Shown in pieces: positions 1 through 5,052 of a stretch of 5,262 bases of DNA. Source of the stretch: an uncultured Dialister sp. Its GTDB lineage: Bacteria; Bacillota; Negativicutes; Veillonellales; Dialisteraceae. How positions within the stretch are numbered: position 1 is the first letter of the stretch; each line of letters opens with the position of its first letter. A program made the position numbers and the translations under genes. Below the pieces are notes generated by a model. The model had not been told where the DNA came from. It did no database searches and saw nothing but the letters and a program-made list of their open reading frames with translations. The stretch covers positions 1 to 5,262 of the forward strand of contig NZ_UQKJ01000124.1 in the NCBI RefSeq assembly GCF_900541605.1, written 5' to 3'.

Positions 1-55
1 ATAGCACATAGATGCATCGATTTAAAGTAAAGTAATTAATGTCGTTTACTATAAC

Positions 56-79
56 TCACTATTTCACTGTCTCACTGTA
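56..79. repeat. Three tandem 8-bp repeats in the leader upstream of the TRAP operon
   Basis: Three consecutive octamers read TCACTATT, TCACTGTC and TCACTGTA just upstream of the ribosome binding site of the first gene. A TATAAC hexamer at 50-55 could be a -10 element, but I see no convincing -35, so I do not call a promoter. If the upstream substrate-binding gene lies just outside the window, this leader may simply be an intercistronic spacer. The rest of 1-96 holds no gene that I can support. Confidence 0.55.
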
Positions 80-96
80 CAAAGGAGGGCTGTCCT

Positions 97-606
97 GTGC
101 GTTCTATTTACCATATGTTTGACCGGTTTCTCGGCGTCATCACCAATGCCGCCGCTGCCATAGCGGGGCTTGCCATTTTATTGACAGCCTTCATGATCTG
201 CTATGAAATTATTGCCCGCAGTATTTTCCACCATCCCACGGTATGGGTGATGGAGATTTCCACCTACTGCCTCGTGCTGGCCGGATTTTTCGGCATGGCC
301 TACACCATGCGGAAAAATGGCCATATCTGTGTGGATTTCCTCTATGGAAGGTTCCCGAGGAAAGTGCAGAAGGGGCTGGACATCATTACGTCCATCCTTT
401 CCCTCTTCGTCATGTACGTATGCATGACGGAGTCCACAAACTACATGCTCATGAGCAAGGCCATGGGAGTGGTCTCCCCGTCCCTGCTCCGGGTACCCCT
501 GTGGATTCCCCAGACCTTCATGGTCATCGGTTTTGTGCTGCTTTTCCTGGAAATCATTAACCATCTCCTCGGTGATTTCTTCGCGGATGGAAAGGAGGGT
601 AAATAA
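97..606 (+). CDS. dctQ: TRAP transporter small permease subunit (DctQ family)
   Basis: This is the small membrane subunit of a tripartite ATP-independent periplasmic (TRAP) transporter, which moves organic acids such as dicarboxylates across the inner membrane using an ion gradient. The 169-residue length and four hydrophobic segments (about 15-40, 49-70, 93-115 and 135-158) fit the family. So does the family pattern R41...W50..E53...Y57......F64.G66....R72...H76..V79, which spans the end of segment 1 and all of segment 2. The start is GTG at 97, chosen because AAGGAGGG at 82-89 sits 7 bases upstream; an ATG at residue 7 has no comparable site. The stop TAA directly abuts the next start codon, so translation is probably coupled. 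DctP is absent from the window. The substrate cannot be told from this subunit. Confidence 0.93.
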   Translation: MRSIYHMFDRFLGVITNAAAAIAGLAILLTAFMICYEIIARSIFHHPTVWVMEISTYCLVLAGFFGMAYTMRKNGHICVDFLYGRFPRKVQKGLDIITSILSLFVMYVCMTESTNYMLMSKAMGVVSPSLLRVPLWIPQTFMVIGFVLLFLEIINHLLGDFFADGKEGK

Positions 607-1884
607 ATGGTACTGCTCGGATTTGCACTGTTTATTATTTTCCTCCTCATCATCGGTATGCCGGTGGCCTTCACCCTGTCCCTGGCGGGCATCCTGGGTA
701 TCATCCAGTTCGTGGACATGTCCACCCTGTCCCAGGTACCGGTCATCGCATTCAAGACGCTGGACTCCTATGTACTGACTTCCGTGCCCCTCTACATCCT
801 CATGAGCCAGATCATGCTCACCGGACGGGTGGGCAGCGGCCTCTTCGACCTGGGCAGCAAGTGGATGGGCCACCTCCCCGGAGGCCTTGGCATTGCCACC
901 ATCTTTGCCTGCGCCATCTTCGCCGCCATTTCCGGCTCCTCCGTGGCCACCGCCGTCACCATCGGTGCCATGGCCATTCCGGAAATGCTGAAACGGGGCT
1001 ATGACCGGAAACTGGTGGTGGGCTCCGTGGCTGCCGGCGGCACCCTGGGCATCCTCATCCCGCCGTCCATCCCCATGATTCTTTACGGTACCATTACCGA
1101 TGAGTCCGTGGGCAAGCTCTTCATGTCCGGCGTCGTACCGGGCGCCCTCCTGACCCTGGCCTTCGTGGCCTACATCGTTTTCGCTTCCTGGAATAAACCG
1201 AGAGAAGCGAGAGCCAGCCACGCAGAAAAAATGAAATCCCTCCGGGAAAACATCTGGGGCCTCCTGCTGCCGGTGATTATTATCGGCGGCATTTACACCG
1301 GTATCTTTACCCCCACCGAAGCGGCGGCGGTAGGTACGGTGTACGCTCTCATCATTACCTTCTTCATATACCACAGCATTACCATCGAAGATATGCCGGC
1401 CATCCTCCGCTCCACTATCAAGACCTCCTGCATGATCTTTGCCATCATGGTGGGCGCCATGCTCTTCGGTTATATCCTTACGGTGCTCCAGGTGCCGCAG
1501 GCACTCATGTCCCTCGTAACGGACGGCCACTTCAATAAGTGGATTGTCCTCCTGGGCATCAATATCGTGCTCCTTATCCTGGGCTGTGTACTGGAAACAG
1601 TGTCCATTATCCTGATCACCCTGCCCATGCTGTACCCCATCATCAAAGCCCTGGGCTTTGACCCCATCTGGTTCAACGTGGTGCTCCTGATCAATATGGA
1701 ACTGGCCCTCATCACCCCGCCGGTGGGCATGAACCTCTTCGTCATCAAAGGTATCAGCGAAGACAGCACCATCCAGGATATCATCTCCGGCGCCGCTCCC
1801 TTTGCGGTCATCATGATTCTGGAAATCGTAGTGCTCTGCTTCTTCCCGGGCATTGCCACCTGGCTGCCGTCGGTACTGAAGTAA
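607..1884 (+). CDS. dctM: TRAP transporter large permease subunit (DctM family)
   Basis: This is the large transport-catalysing membrane subunit of the TRAP system, working with the DctQ protein encoded immediately upstream. The 425 residues are the usual DctM length, and the protein is hydrophobic throughout, in keeping with an 11-12 helix elevator-type carrier. Family signatures are clear: AAISGSSVATA at 106-116, GGTLGILIPPS at 144-154, GIFTPTEAAAVG at 232-243 and LALITPPVGMN at 366-376. The two internal repeats show as paired re-entrant helix regions rich in G, S, T and P. The ATG follows the dctQ stop with zero spacing, and its binding site AAAGGAGGG at 591-599 lies inside the end of dctQ. 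A strong terminator follows 12 bases after the stop, so this is the last gene of its operon. It resembles dicarboxylate-type carriers, but the real substrate is unknown. Confidence 0.95.
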   Translation: MVLLGFALFIIFLLIIGMPVAFTLSLAGILGIIQFVDMSTLSQVPVIAFKTLDSYVLTSVPLYILMSQIMLTGRVGSGLFDLGSKWMGHLPGGLGIATIFACAIFAAISGSSVATAVTIGAMAIPEMLKRGYDRKLVVGSVAAGGTLGILIPPSIPMILYGTITDESVGKLFMSGVVPGALLTLAFVAYIVFASWNKPREARASHAEKMKSLRENIWGLLLPVIIIGGIYTGIFTPTEAAAVGTVYALIITFFIYHSITIEDMPAILRSTIKTSCMIFAIMVGAMLFGYILTVLQVPQALMSLVTDGHFNKWIVLLGINIVLLILGCVLETVSIILITLPMLYPIIKALGFDPIWFNVVLLINMELALITPPVGMNLFVIKGISEDSTIQDIISGAAPFAVIMILEIVVLCFFPGIATWLPSVLK

Positions 1885-1895
1885 TATGGTTCTCT

Positions 1896-1938
1896 AAAGG
1901 AGACCGTGAAAGAAACCCTTTCACGGCCGCCTTTTTTT
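1896..1938 (+). terminator. Intrinsic terminator of the TRAP operon
   Basis: CCGTGAAAG (1904-1912) pairs perfectly with CTTTCACGG (1918-1926) across the 5-base loop AAACC. An outer helix AAAGG (1896-1900) / CCTTT (1930-1934) adds length beyond a short internal mismatch. Seven T residues at 1932-1938 complete a classical rho-independent terminator 12 bases after the dctM stop. Confidence 0.92.
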
Positions 1939-1985
1939 GTGCTTATGGGTAGAGTCATTGGCACCAGGCCTCCAATAACTAAAAA

Positions 1986-2014
1986 GAGTTGAGAATTGAG
2001 AGTTGAGAGTTGAG
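1986..2014 (+). repeat. GAGTTGA heptamer array, four units
   Basis: Four 7-bp units in a row read GAGTTGA, GAATTGA, GAGTTGA, GAGTTGA, with a trailing G. The array is followed at once by GTCCC and the hairpin GCGGC-TTT-GCCGC. The same order, in reverse orientation, occurs at 4106-4148. Confidence 0.85.
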
Positions 2015-2087
2015 GTCCCGCGGCTTTGCCGCTGTAGGAGTCCTAATGACTCTGCCCCCCCTGAAAGCAGAATTGATGCTGCATAAG

Positions 2088-2108
2088 GCCCCTTCCTTGG
2101 GAAGGGGC
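2088..2108. repeat. Perfect 9-bp hairpin in the repeat spacer
   Basis: GCCCCTTCC (2088-2096) pairs perfectly with GGAAGGGGC (2100-2108) over a 3-base loop. No T-run follows, so it is not a standard terminator. A similar but shorter hairpin, GGCCCTT/AAGGGCC, sits at 5088-5105 in the last spacer in a comparable sequence setting. Confidence 0.65.
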
Positions 2109-2220
2109 TGCCCACCGGGCTGGGGTTAGCCGATGGAGACTGATGGAATTGGCCCTGAGAACCTGATTACCCAGCTACCAGCCACTAGCCACCTGGTAGC
2201 CGCAGGCTGGTCAGCTTTCC

Positions 2221-2248
2221 TGGAAGCTAACAGCTAGAAGCTGGAAGC
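2221..2248. repeat. TAGAAGC-type heptamer array, four units
   Basis: Four consecutive 7-bp units read TGGAAGC, TAACAGC, TAGAAGC and TGGAAGC. Related heptamers occur at 4047-4067 on this strand and at 3945-3958 as the reverse complement (GCTTCTA twice), so this is a second heptamer family distinct from GAGTTGA. Confidence 0.75.
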
Positions 2249-2281
2249 TCCGCGCCAGTGATTCTGTACGCAAGCATGCGG

Positions 2282-2287
2282 TATAAT
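2282..2287 (+). promoter_or_regulatory. Probable -10 element for the ogt-like gene
   Basis: A perfect TATAAT lies 20 bases before the start codon, directly after the end of the composite repeat. Expected transcription start is near 2294, which would leave a leader of only about 13-16 bases ahead of the coding sequence. No good -35 is visible at the expected distance (TGATTC at 2259-2264 is weak and falls within the inverted box), so the -35 contact, if any, would come from repeat DNA. Confidence 0.5.
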
Positions 2288-2306
2288 AAATGCAAAAGGA
2301 GGCGCT

Positions 2307-2768
2307 ATGATGGAAGCAACCTGCGTGGGCTACATGGATTCTCCCATGGGAGTCATCTGCATGGAGGCCAGCGATACAGCCATCCGGCGGGTGGACCTTG
2401 TGGAGAAGAAAGGGGAATCCCGGGAAAATGAAATCATCCGGAAATGCCGGACAGAACTGGAAGACTACTTCCGGGGCGAAAGGAAGACCTTCGACATTCC
2501 CCTGGCGCCGGAAGGAACGGCGTGGCAGGAAAGGGTGTGGAAGATTCTGGAAACCATTCCCTACGGTACCACCACGTCCTATGGCATGGTGGCGGCAAAG
2601 GCGGGTAATCCCAAAGCCTCCCGGGCCGCCGGTGGTGCCATCCACAATAATCCCATTCTTATCCTTATTCCCTGCCATCGGGTGATCGGGAAAAACGGGA
2701 GCCTCACCGGCTTCGGCGCCGGACTGGACAATAAGAGGTATCTGCTGGAGCTGGAAGGTAAGATTTGA
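2307..2768 (+). CDS. ogt: Methylated-DNA--protein-cysteine S-methyltransferase (Ogt/MGMT family)
   Basis: This is a suicide repair protein that moves an alkyl group from O6-alkylguanine (and O4-alkylthymine) in DNA to its own cysteine. The acceptor motif PCHRV is at 122-126, so Cys123 is the acceptor, preceded by NNPILILI. RAAG (106-109) matches the RAVG segment that carries the arginine finger, and Tyr92 in TSYG and Glu150 in LLELE fit the usual DNA-contact and hydrogen-bond positions. At 153 residues it is a short Ogt-like protein with an abbreviated N-terminal domain and no Ada regulatory domain. Two ATG codons stand in tandem (2307 and 2310); AAGGAGG at 2296-2302 is 4 bases from the first and 7 from the second, so the second fits slightly better. 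The stop codon lies inside a downstream heptamer array. It appears to be monocistronic. Confidence 0.94.
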   Translation: MMEATCVGYMDSPMGVICMEASDTAIRRVDLVEKKGESRENEIIRKCRTELEDYFRGERKTFDIPLAPEGTAWQERVWKILETIPYGTTTSYGMVAAKAGNPKASRAAGGAIHNNPILILIPCHRVIGKNGSLTGFGAGLDNKRYLLELEGKI

Positions 2769-2790
2769 GAATTGAGTGAAGAGAATTGAG
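2762..2790 (+). repeat. GAATTGA heptamer array overlapping the end of the repair gene
   Basis: Four 7-bp units read GATTTGA, GAATTGA, GTGAAGA and GAATTGA, with a trailing G. The first unit overlaps the last residues and the TGA stop (2766-2768) of the ogt-like gene. It is followed by the hairpin GCGGC-TGC-GCCGC (2796-2808), the same array-then-hairpin order as at 1986-2032. No proper T-run follows the hairpin directly (a TTTTT stands about ten bases on), so any terminator function is doubtful. Confidence 0.75.
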
Positions 2791-2823
2791 TTTTCGCGGC
2801 TGCGCCGCAATTTGGCATTTTTA

Positions 2824-2999
2824 TAGGCAGAGTCACTGGCACTGGGCTGCTGGCAGCCCTCCACCCGTTCGCACGCCGCTTATCTATCCGTCACCCGGCC
2901 CGCAGGGCCTGAACGGCTTAAGGCCCGTGACCCTGGGCGTCGGCATGGAAAGGCAGTCAAATACAAAATGGCGGCGCTATATAATTTGTACGCCGCCAC
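2824..2999. repeat. Box and GC-rich hairpins in the spacer before the crotonase gene
   Basis: No gene is supported in 2769-3107. A copy of the 19-base box (AGAGTCACTGGCAC core, 2829-2842) is followed by the hairpin GGGCTG/CAGCCC (2844-2859), an outer pair CCGTTC/GAACGG (2865-2870 and 2911-2916) enclosing GGCCC-GCA-GGGCC (2897-2909), and a perfect 8-bp stem TGGCGGCG/CGCCGCCA (2969-2976 and 2991-2998) with an A+T-rich 14-base loop. A matching inverted box at the far end is not evident, so this copy looks partial or diverged. Confidence 0.55.
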
Positions 3000-3003
3000 C
3001 ATC

Positions 3004-3038
3004 ATTCCTCATTTCTAATTCCTCATTCCTAATTAATC
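3004..3038. repeat. ATTCCTC/ATTCCTA heptamer array, five units
   Basis: Five 7-bp units read ATTCCTC, ATTTCTA, ATTCCTC, ATTCCTA and ATTAATC. Units 1-2 and 3-4 form a 14-bp tandem duplication with a single mismatch. This is a third heptamer family, lying between the GC-rich hairpins and the promoter of the next gene. Confidence 0.8.
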
Positions 3039-3060
3039 TTCGTACTTCTTTTCATCCAAA

Positions 3061-3069
3061 TGTTATAAT
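3061..3069 (+). promoter_or_regulatory. Extended -10 promoter element for the crotonase-type gene
   Basis: TGTTATAAT is a full extended -10 (TGn plus TATAAT at 3064-3069), a form that can work with a poor -35. Nothing close to TTGACA is seen at 17 bases upstream. Transcription would begin near 3076, giving a leader of about 30 bases that includes the binding site AAGGAGG at 3096-3102. Confidence 0.6.
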
Positions 3070-3107
3070 GAGCTTAGAATCTTATTTGTTTTCATAAGGA
3101 GGCTGCT

Positions 3108-3905
3108 ATGGATTACACTCGGATTCACACAGACATTGCGAAAGGTATCGAGACCATTACACTGGATTATGGACCTACGCTGAATGCGCTGGACATGACC
3201 ATGGCCCAGGAGCTGGCGGATGCACTGGAAGCGGCGGAAGCGGACAGGGCGGTAAAGGTCATCGTCCTCACCGGTGCCGGCCGGGCCTTTTCGGCGGGCG
3301 GGGACATCCGGTACATGAAGGCCCACTGCGATGAACCGGACTTCTCAAAGAAATCCATGGCTCCCCTGGCGGGAAAGCTTTCGGAAATCGTGCTGTACAT
3401 GAAGAAAATGTCGAAGATCATCATCTGTGCCGTGGCGGGAGCCGCTGCCGGCGGGGCGGCGAACCTGGCCTTTGCCTGCGATTTCATATACGCTGCGGAT
3501 AATGCGAAGTTCCTTCAGGCCTTTGTGGGTATCGGGCTCTGCCCGGACACCGGCGGTGTATACTTTCTGCCCCGTATGGTGGGAAGCCACCGGGCCTTCG
3601 ACATGTTCGTCACCGGCCGCCCCGTTTCCGCCAAAGAAGCGCTGGAAATCGGCCTCGTAAAAGAAGTGACCACGAAGGAAGAACTCATGCCCAAAGTCAT
3701 GGCCTTTGCCGAAAAACTGACGGAAGGGCCCCTCCTGGCCTATGGCAATATGAAGAAGCTCATGTTCGCCAGCCTGTACAAGGGCTTTGAAGACTACATG
3801 AAGGACGAAGCGGTATACCTGGCCCAGTGTTCCGGCAGCGAAGATTTCAAAGAGGGTATCACGGCGTTCCTGGAAAAGAGAAAGGCCGAATTTAAAGGAA
3901 AGTAA
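3108..3905 (+). CDS. Crotonase-superfamily acyl-CoA enzyme, PaaG/enoyl-CoA isomerase-like
   Basis: A 265-residue crotonase-fold protein acting on an acyl-CoA thioester in the cytoplasm. The CoA and oxyanion-hole segments are clear: AFSAGGDI at 60-67 (Ala63) and GAAAGGAANLAFACDF at 111-126 (Gly116). By hand alignment to rat mitochondrial enoyl-CoA hydratase, catalytic Glu144 becomes Asn119 and Glu164 becomes Phe139, so ordinary hydration is unlikely. IGLCPDTGG (142-150) carries Asp147, as in PaaG-type isomerases and at the nucleophile position of 4-chlorobenzoyl-CoA dehalogenase. The ending EGITAFLEKRKAEFKGK is typical of the family. ATG at 3108 is 5 bases after AAGGAGG and has its own extended -10, so it is probably transcribed alone. 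An aerobic PaaG ring-epoxide role is improbable if the host is an anaerobe; a double-bond isomerase is my inference. Automatic annotation would probably say enoyl-CoA hydratase. Confidence 0.88.
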   Translation: MDYTRIHTDIAKGIETITLDYGPTLNALDMTMAQELADALEAAEADRAVKVIVLTGAGRAFSAGGDIRYMKAHCDEPDFSKKSMAPLAGKLSEIVLYMKKMSKIIICAVAGAAAGGAANLAFACDFIYAADNAKFLQAFVGIGLCPDTGGVYFLPRMVGSHRAFDMFVTGRPVSAKEALEIGLVKEVTTKEELMPKVMAFAEKLTEGPLLAYGNMKKLMFASLYKGFEDYMKDEAVYLAQCSGSEDFKEGITAFLEKRKAEFKGK

Positions 3906-3922
3906 TGGGGATGGTATGGTTG

Positions 3923-4090
3923 TGGGTAGAGTCAATCGGGTGGGGCTTCTAGCTTCTAGCGGCTGGCAGCCAGGAAAGCTGATTCGCCTACGGCGCCAGA
4001 CCTGCTGGTTCTAAGGCTTTTCATGCCGTAGGATGGCCAGTTTTCCTAACAGCTAAAAGCTGGCAGCCCTGTGCCAGTGACTCTTACCCA
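3923..4090. repeat. 168-bp imperfect inverted-repeat element (MITE-like)
   Basis: The ends are TGGGTAGAGTCA (3923-3934) and its inverted partner TGACTCTTACCCA (4078-4090), which match except for one inserted base. Inner arms also match: AGGAAAGCTG (3972-3981) with CAGTTTTCCT (4038-4047) including one G-T wobble, and CCTACGGC (3987-3994) with GCCGTAGG (4025-4032) perfectly, around a 30-base loop. GCTTCTA heptamers in the left arm face TAACAGC/TAAAAGC heptamers in the right. No open frame of note is inside. It follows the crotonase gene by 17 bases, and no conventional T-run terminator is seen there, so the hairpin may stabilise or end that transcript. The function is unproven. Confidence 0.75.
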
Positions 4091-4105
4091 AAGCATGCCA
4101 AACCG

Positions 4106-4148
4106 CGGCAAAGCCGGGACCTCAACGCTCAACTCTCAAAACTCAACT
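4106..4148 (-). repeat. GAGTTGA heptamer array with its hairpin, inverted orientation
   Basis: Four units on the + strand read CTCAACG, CTCAACT, CTCAAAA and CTCAACT (4121-4148), the reverse complement of the GAGTTGA family. They are preceded by CGGC-AAA-GCCG (4106-4116), giving the mirror image of the arrangement at 1986-2032. The array ends only 12 bases before the ribosome binding site of the esterase gene, and I see no clear promoter between the crotonase gene and the esterase gene. Confidence 0.82.
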
Positions 4149-4159
4149 CTTTTTTATTC

Positions 4160-4164
4160 AGGAG
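4160..4164 (+). promoter_or_regulatory. Ribosome binding site deciding between tandem ATG starts
   Basis: AGGAG lies 3 bases before the ATG at 4168 and 6 bases before the ATG at 4171. The second spacing is closer to the usual optimum, so translation may begin at 4171. The difference is one methionine. Confidence 0.6.
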
Positions 4165-4167
4165 TCC

Positions 4168-4866
4168 ATGATGAACAGATTTACATCCTTTACTGCCGGT
4201 CCTCTTTCTGTTACGGTGTACGGGAAAGCGGGGGCGGAGTCCATCATTTATATTCCCCAGCCGGAACCGGTGACGGAGAAAGTGTCTTTCCTTACCGATG
4301 AATTCCCGGTGCTCCTTGCGTCGGTGGACGGCATGGACTGGAACGGGGACCTCTCCCCCTGGCCGGCACCGAAGGTTTTCCGGGGAGAAGAGAACTTCTC
4401 TGGCGGTGCTGATGGGTTCGCCGATTTCCTGGAACAGGAAGTATTCCCCAAGGAGAGCACCTTTTCCGAAAAGCCCCTTCGCCGCATGATGGCAGGCATT
4501 TCCATGTCCGGCCTCTTTGCCCTCTACATGGGCACGAGAAAGGGCAGCCTTGAAGCCATCGCTTCCATTTCCGGCTCCCTCTGGTTCGATGGGTTCGTGG
4601 ACTACATGAAGACCCACGGCCTTTCGAAATCGGTGAAGCGGGTCTACCTGTCTCTGGGGGACAAAGAAAAAAGGACAGGAAATCCCCGGATGGCGAAGGT
4701 GGAAGAAGCCACTCTGGCAGTGCAGGATATCCTTGCCGGGGAGGGCATGGATGTCGTGTACCAGGCCAATCGGGGCAACCACTTCGTCCACGGCGACGAA
4801 CGGCTGGAAGAAGCGGTACGGTACCTCATGACCGGAAAAGTGTGGAAAGGGGAGCATAGTCTATAA
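4168..4866 (+). CDS. Alpha/beta-hydrolase, putative esterase (esterase D / Fes-like family)
   Basis: A 232-residue cytoplasmic protein with no signal peptide or membrane segment, resembling the putative esterase family (PF00756) that includes esterase D and enterochelin esterase. The nucleophile elbow is AGISMSGLFALY at 109-120, so Ser112 is the likely nucleophile. Its +2 position is Ser114 rather than the Gly of the usual GxSxG. Asp165 in YLSLGDKE and His205 in GNHF are the best candidates for the rest of the triad, in the expected order. WNGDLSPWPAP (58-68) is an N-terminal aromatic and proline-rich stretch that could line the active site. The coordinates use the outer of two tandem ATG codons. 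The upstream spacer is repeat DNA and the downstream terminator is strong, so the gene is probably alone in its unit. The natural substrate is unknown; simple short-acyl or siderophore-type esters are both possible. Confidence 0.82.
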   Translation: MMNRFTSFTAGPLSVTVYGKAGAESIIYIPQPEPVTEKVSFLTDEFPVLLASVDGMDWNGDLSPWPAPKVFRGEENFSGGADGFADFLEQEVFPKESTFSEKPLRRMMAGISMSGLFALYMGTRKGSLEAIASISGSLWFDGFVDYMKTHGLSKSVKRVYLSLGDKEKRTGNPRMAKVEEATLAVQDILAGEGMDVVYQANRGNHFVHGDERLEEAVRYLMTGKVWKGEHSL

Positions 4867-4943
4867 GACTGAGATCGAGGAGGATAGGGCCGAAGGTCTT
4901 GTTAAGGAAGCACTGCAAACAGAAACCGGTTCCTTTATTTCAT

Positions 4944-4986
4944 AAAAAAAGAGTGCTGCATCCAATGGATGGAGCACTTTTTTTTT
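4944..4986. terminator. Intrinsic terminator after the esterase gene, potentially bidirectional
   Basis: AGTGCT (4952-4957) pairs with AGCACT (4973-4978) and CATCC (4959-4963) with GGATG (4967-4971), separated by one G-G mismatch, over the loop AAT. Nine T residues at 4978-4986 face seven A residues at 4944-4950, so the stem extends further and a T-run exists on both strands. The terminator lies 77 bases after the esterase stop. Confidence 0.93.
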
Positions 4987-5000
4987 ATGCATATGACAAA

Positions 5001-5047
5001 GCCGGTGACTCCATGGGGCGTAGAAGAGTTGAGATTTGAGAGTTGAG
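5001..5047. repeat. Inverted box remnant followed by three GAGTTGA heptamers
   Basis: GCCGGTGACTC (5001-5011) matches the inverted box core GCCAGTGACTC at 4073-4083 in 10 of 11 positions. Three heptamers follow at 5026-5046 (GAGTTGA, GATTTGA, GAGTTGA) with a trailing G. This repeats the box-plus-array combination of the other spacers. Confidence 0.7.
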
Positions 5048-5052
5048 GCCCA

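Larger units (their letters stand above)
1946..2272. repeat. Composite intergenic repeat region bounded by inverted 19-base boxes
   Basis: The 422-bp spacer between dctM and the repair gene has no supported gene. It starts with the box TGGGTAGAGTCATTGGCAC (1946-1964) and ends with a reverse-complement relative (2252-2272). A further inverted copy at 2042-2057 (CCTAATGACTCTGCCC) makes 1947-2057 a palindromic sub-unit of about 111 bp. Inside lie a GAGTTGA heptamer array (1986-2014), the hairpin GCGGC-TTT-GCCGC (2020-2032), a perfect 9-bp hairpin (2088-2108), an 8-bp hairpin GCTACCAG/CTGGTAGC (2174-2200) and an AGC-ending heptamer array (2221-2248). The same modules recur in the other spacers. 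I see no transposase, so spread would require help in trans. The function is unknown. Confidence 0.7.

Noticed and set aside
1..30. Possible tail of an upstream gene (the expected dctP) ending at TAA 28-30
   Set aside because: Only nine codons are visible and they match nothing I can identify, so the reading is no better than chance.
178..1530. A 450-codon open frame on the minus strand opposite the two TRAP genes
   Set aside because: The translation is rich in His, Gly, Asp and Glu with no recognisable domain, and it is exactly what the reverse of GC-rich membrane-protein codons gives. The + strand genes explain the region fully.
2786..3097. A 103-codon + strand frame in the spacer before the crotonase gene
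   Set aside because: It is proline- and serine-rich translation of GC-rich hairpins and a heptamer array, with no plausible start site and no known family.
1986..4148. Heptamer arrays considered as a CRISPR array
   Set aside because: The repeats are only 7 bp, directly adjacent with no spacers, and no cas gene is present.
4832..4942. A short + strand open frame overlapping and following the esterase end, giving EDRAEGLVKEALQTETGSFIS before TAA
   Set aside because: The residues look protein-like, but the frame is closed by a stop at 4829-4831 and has no ATG, GTG or TTG start. It could be a remnant of a lost gene end, which I cannot show from this window.
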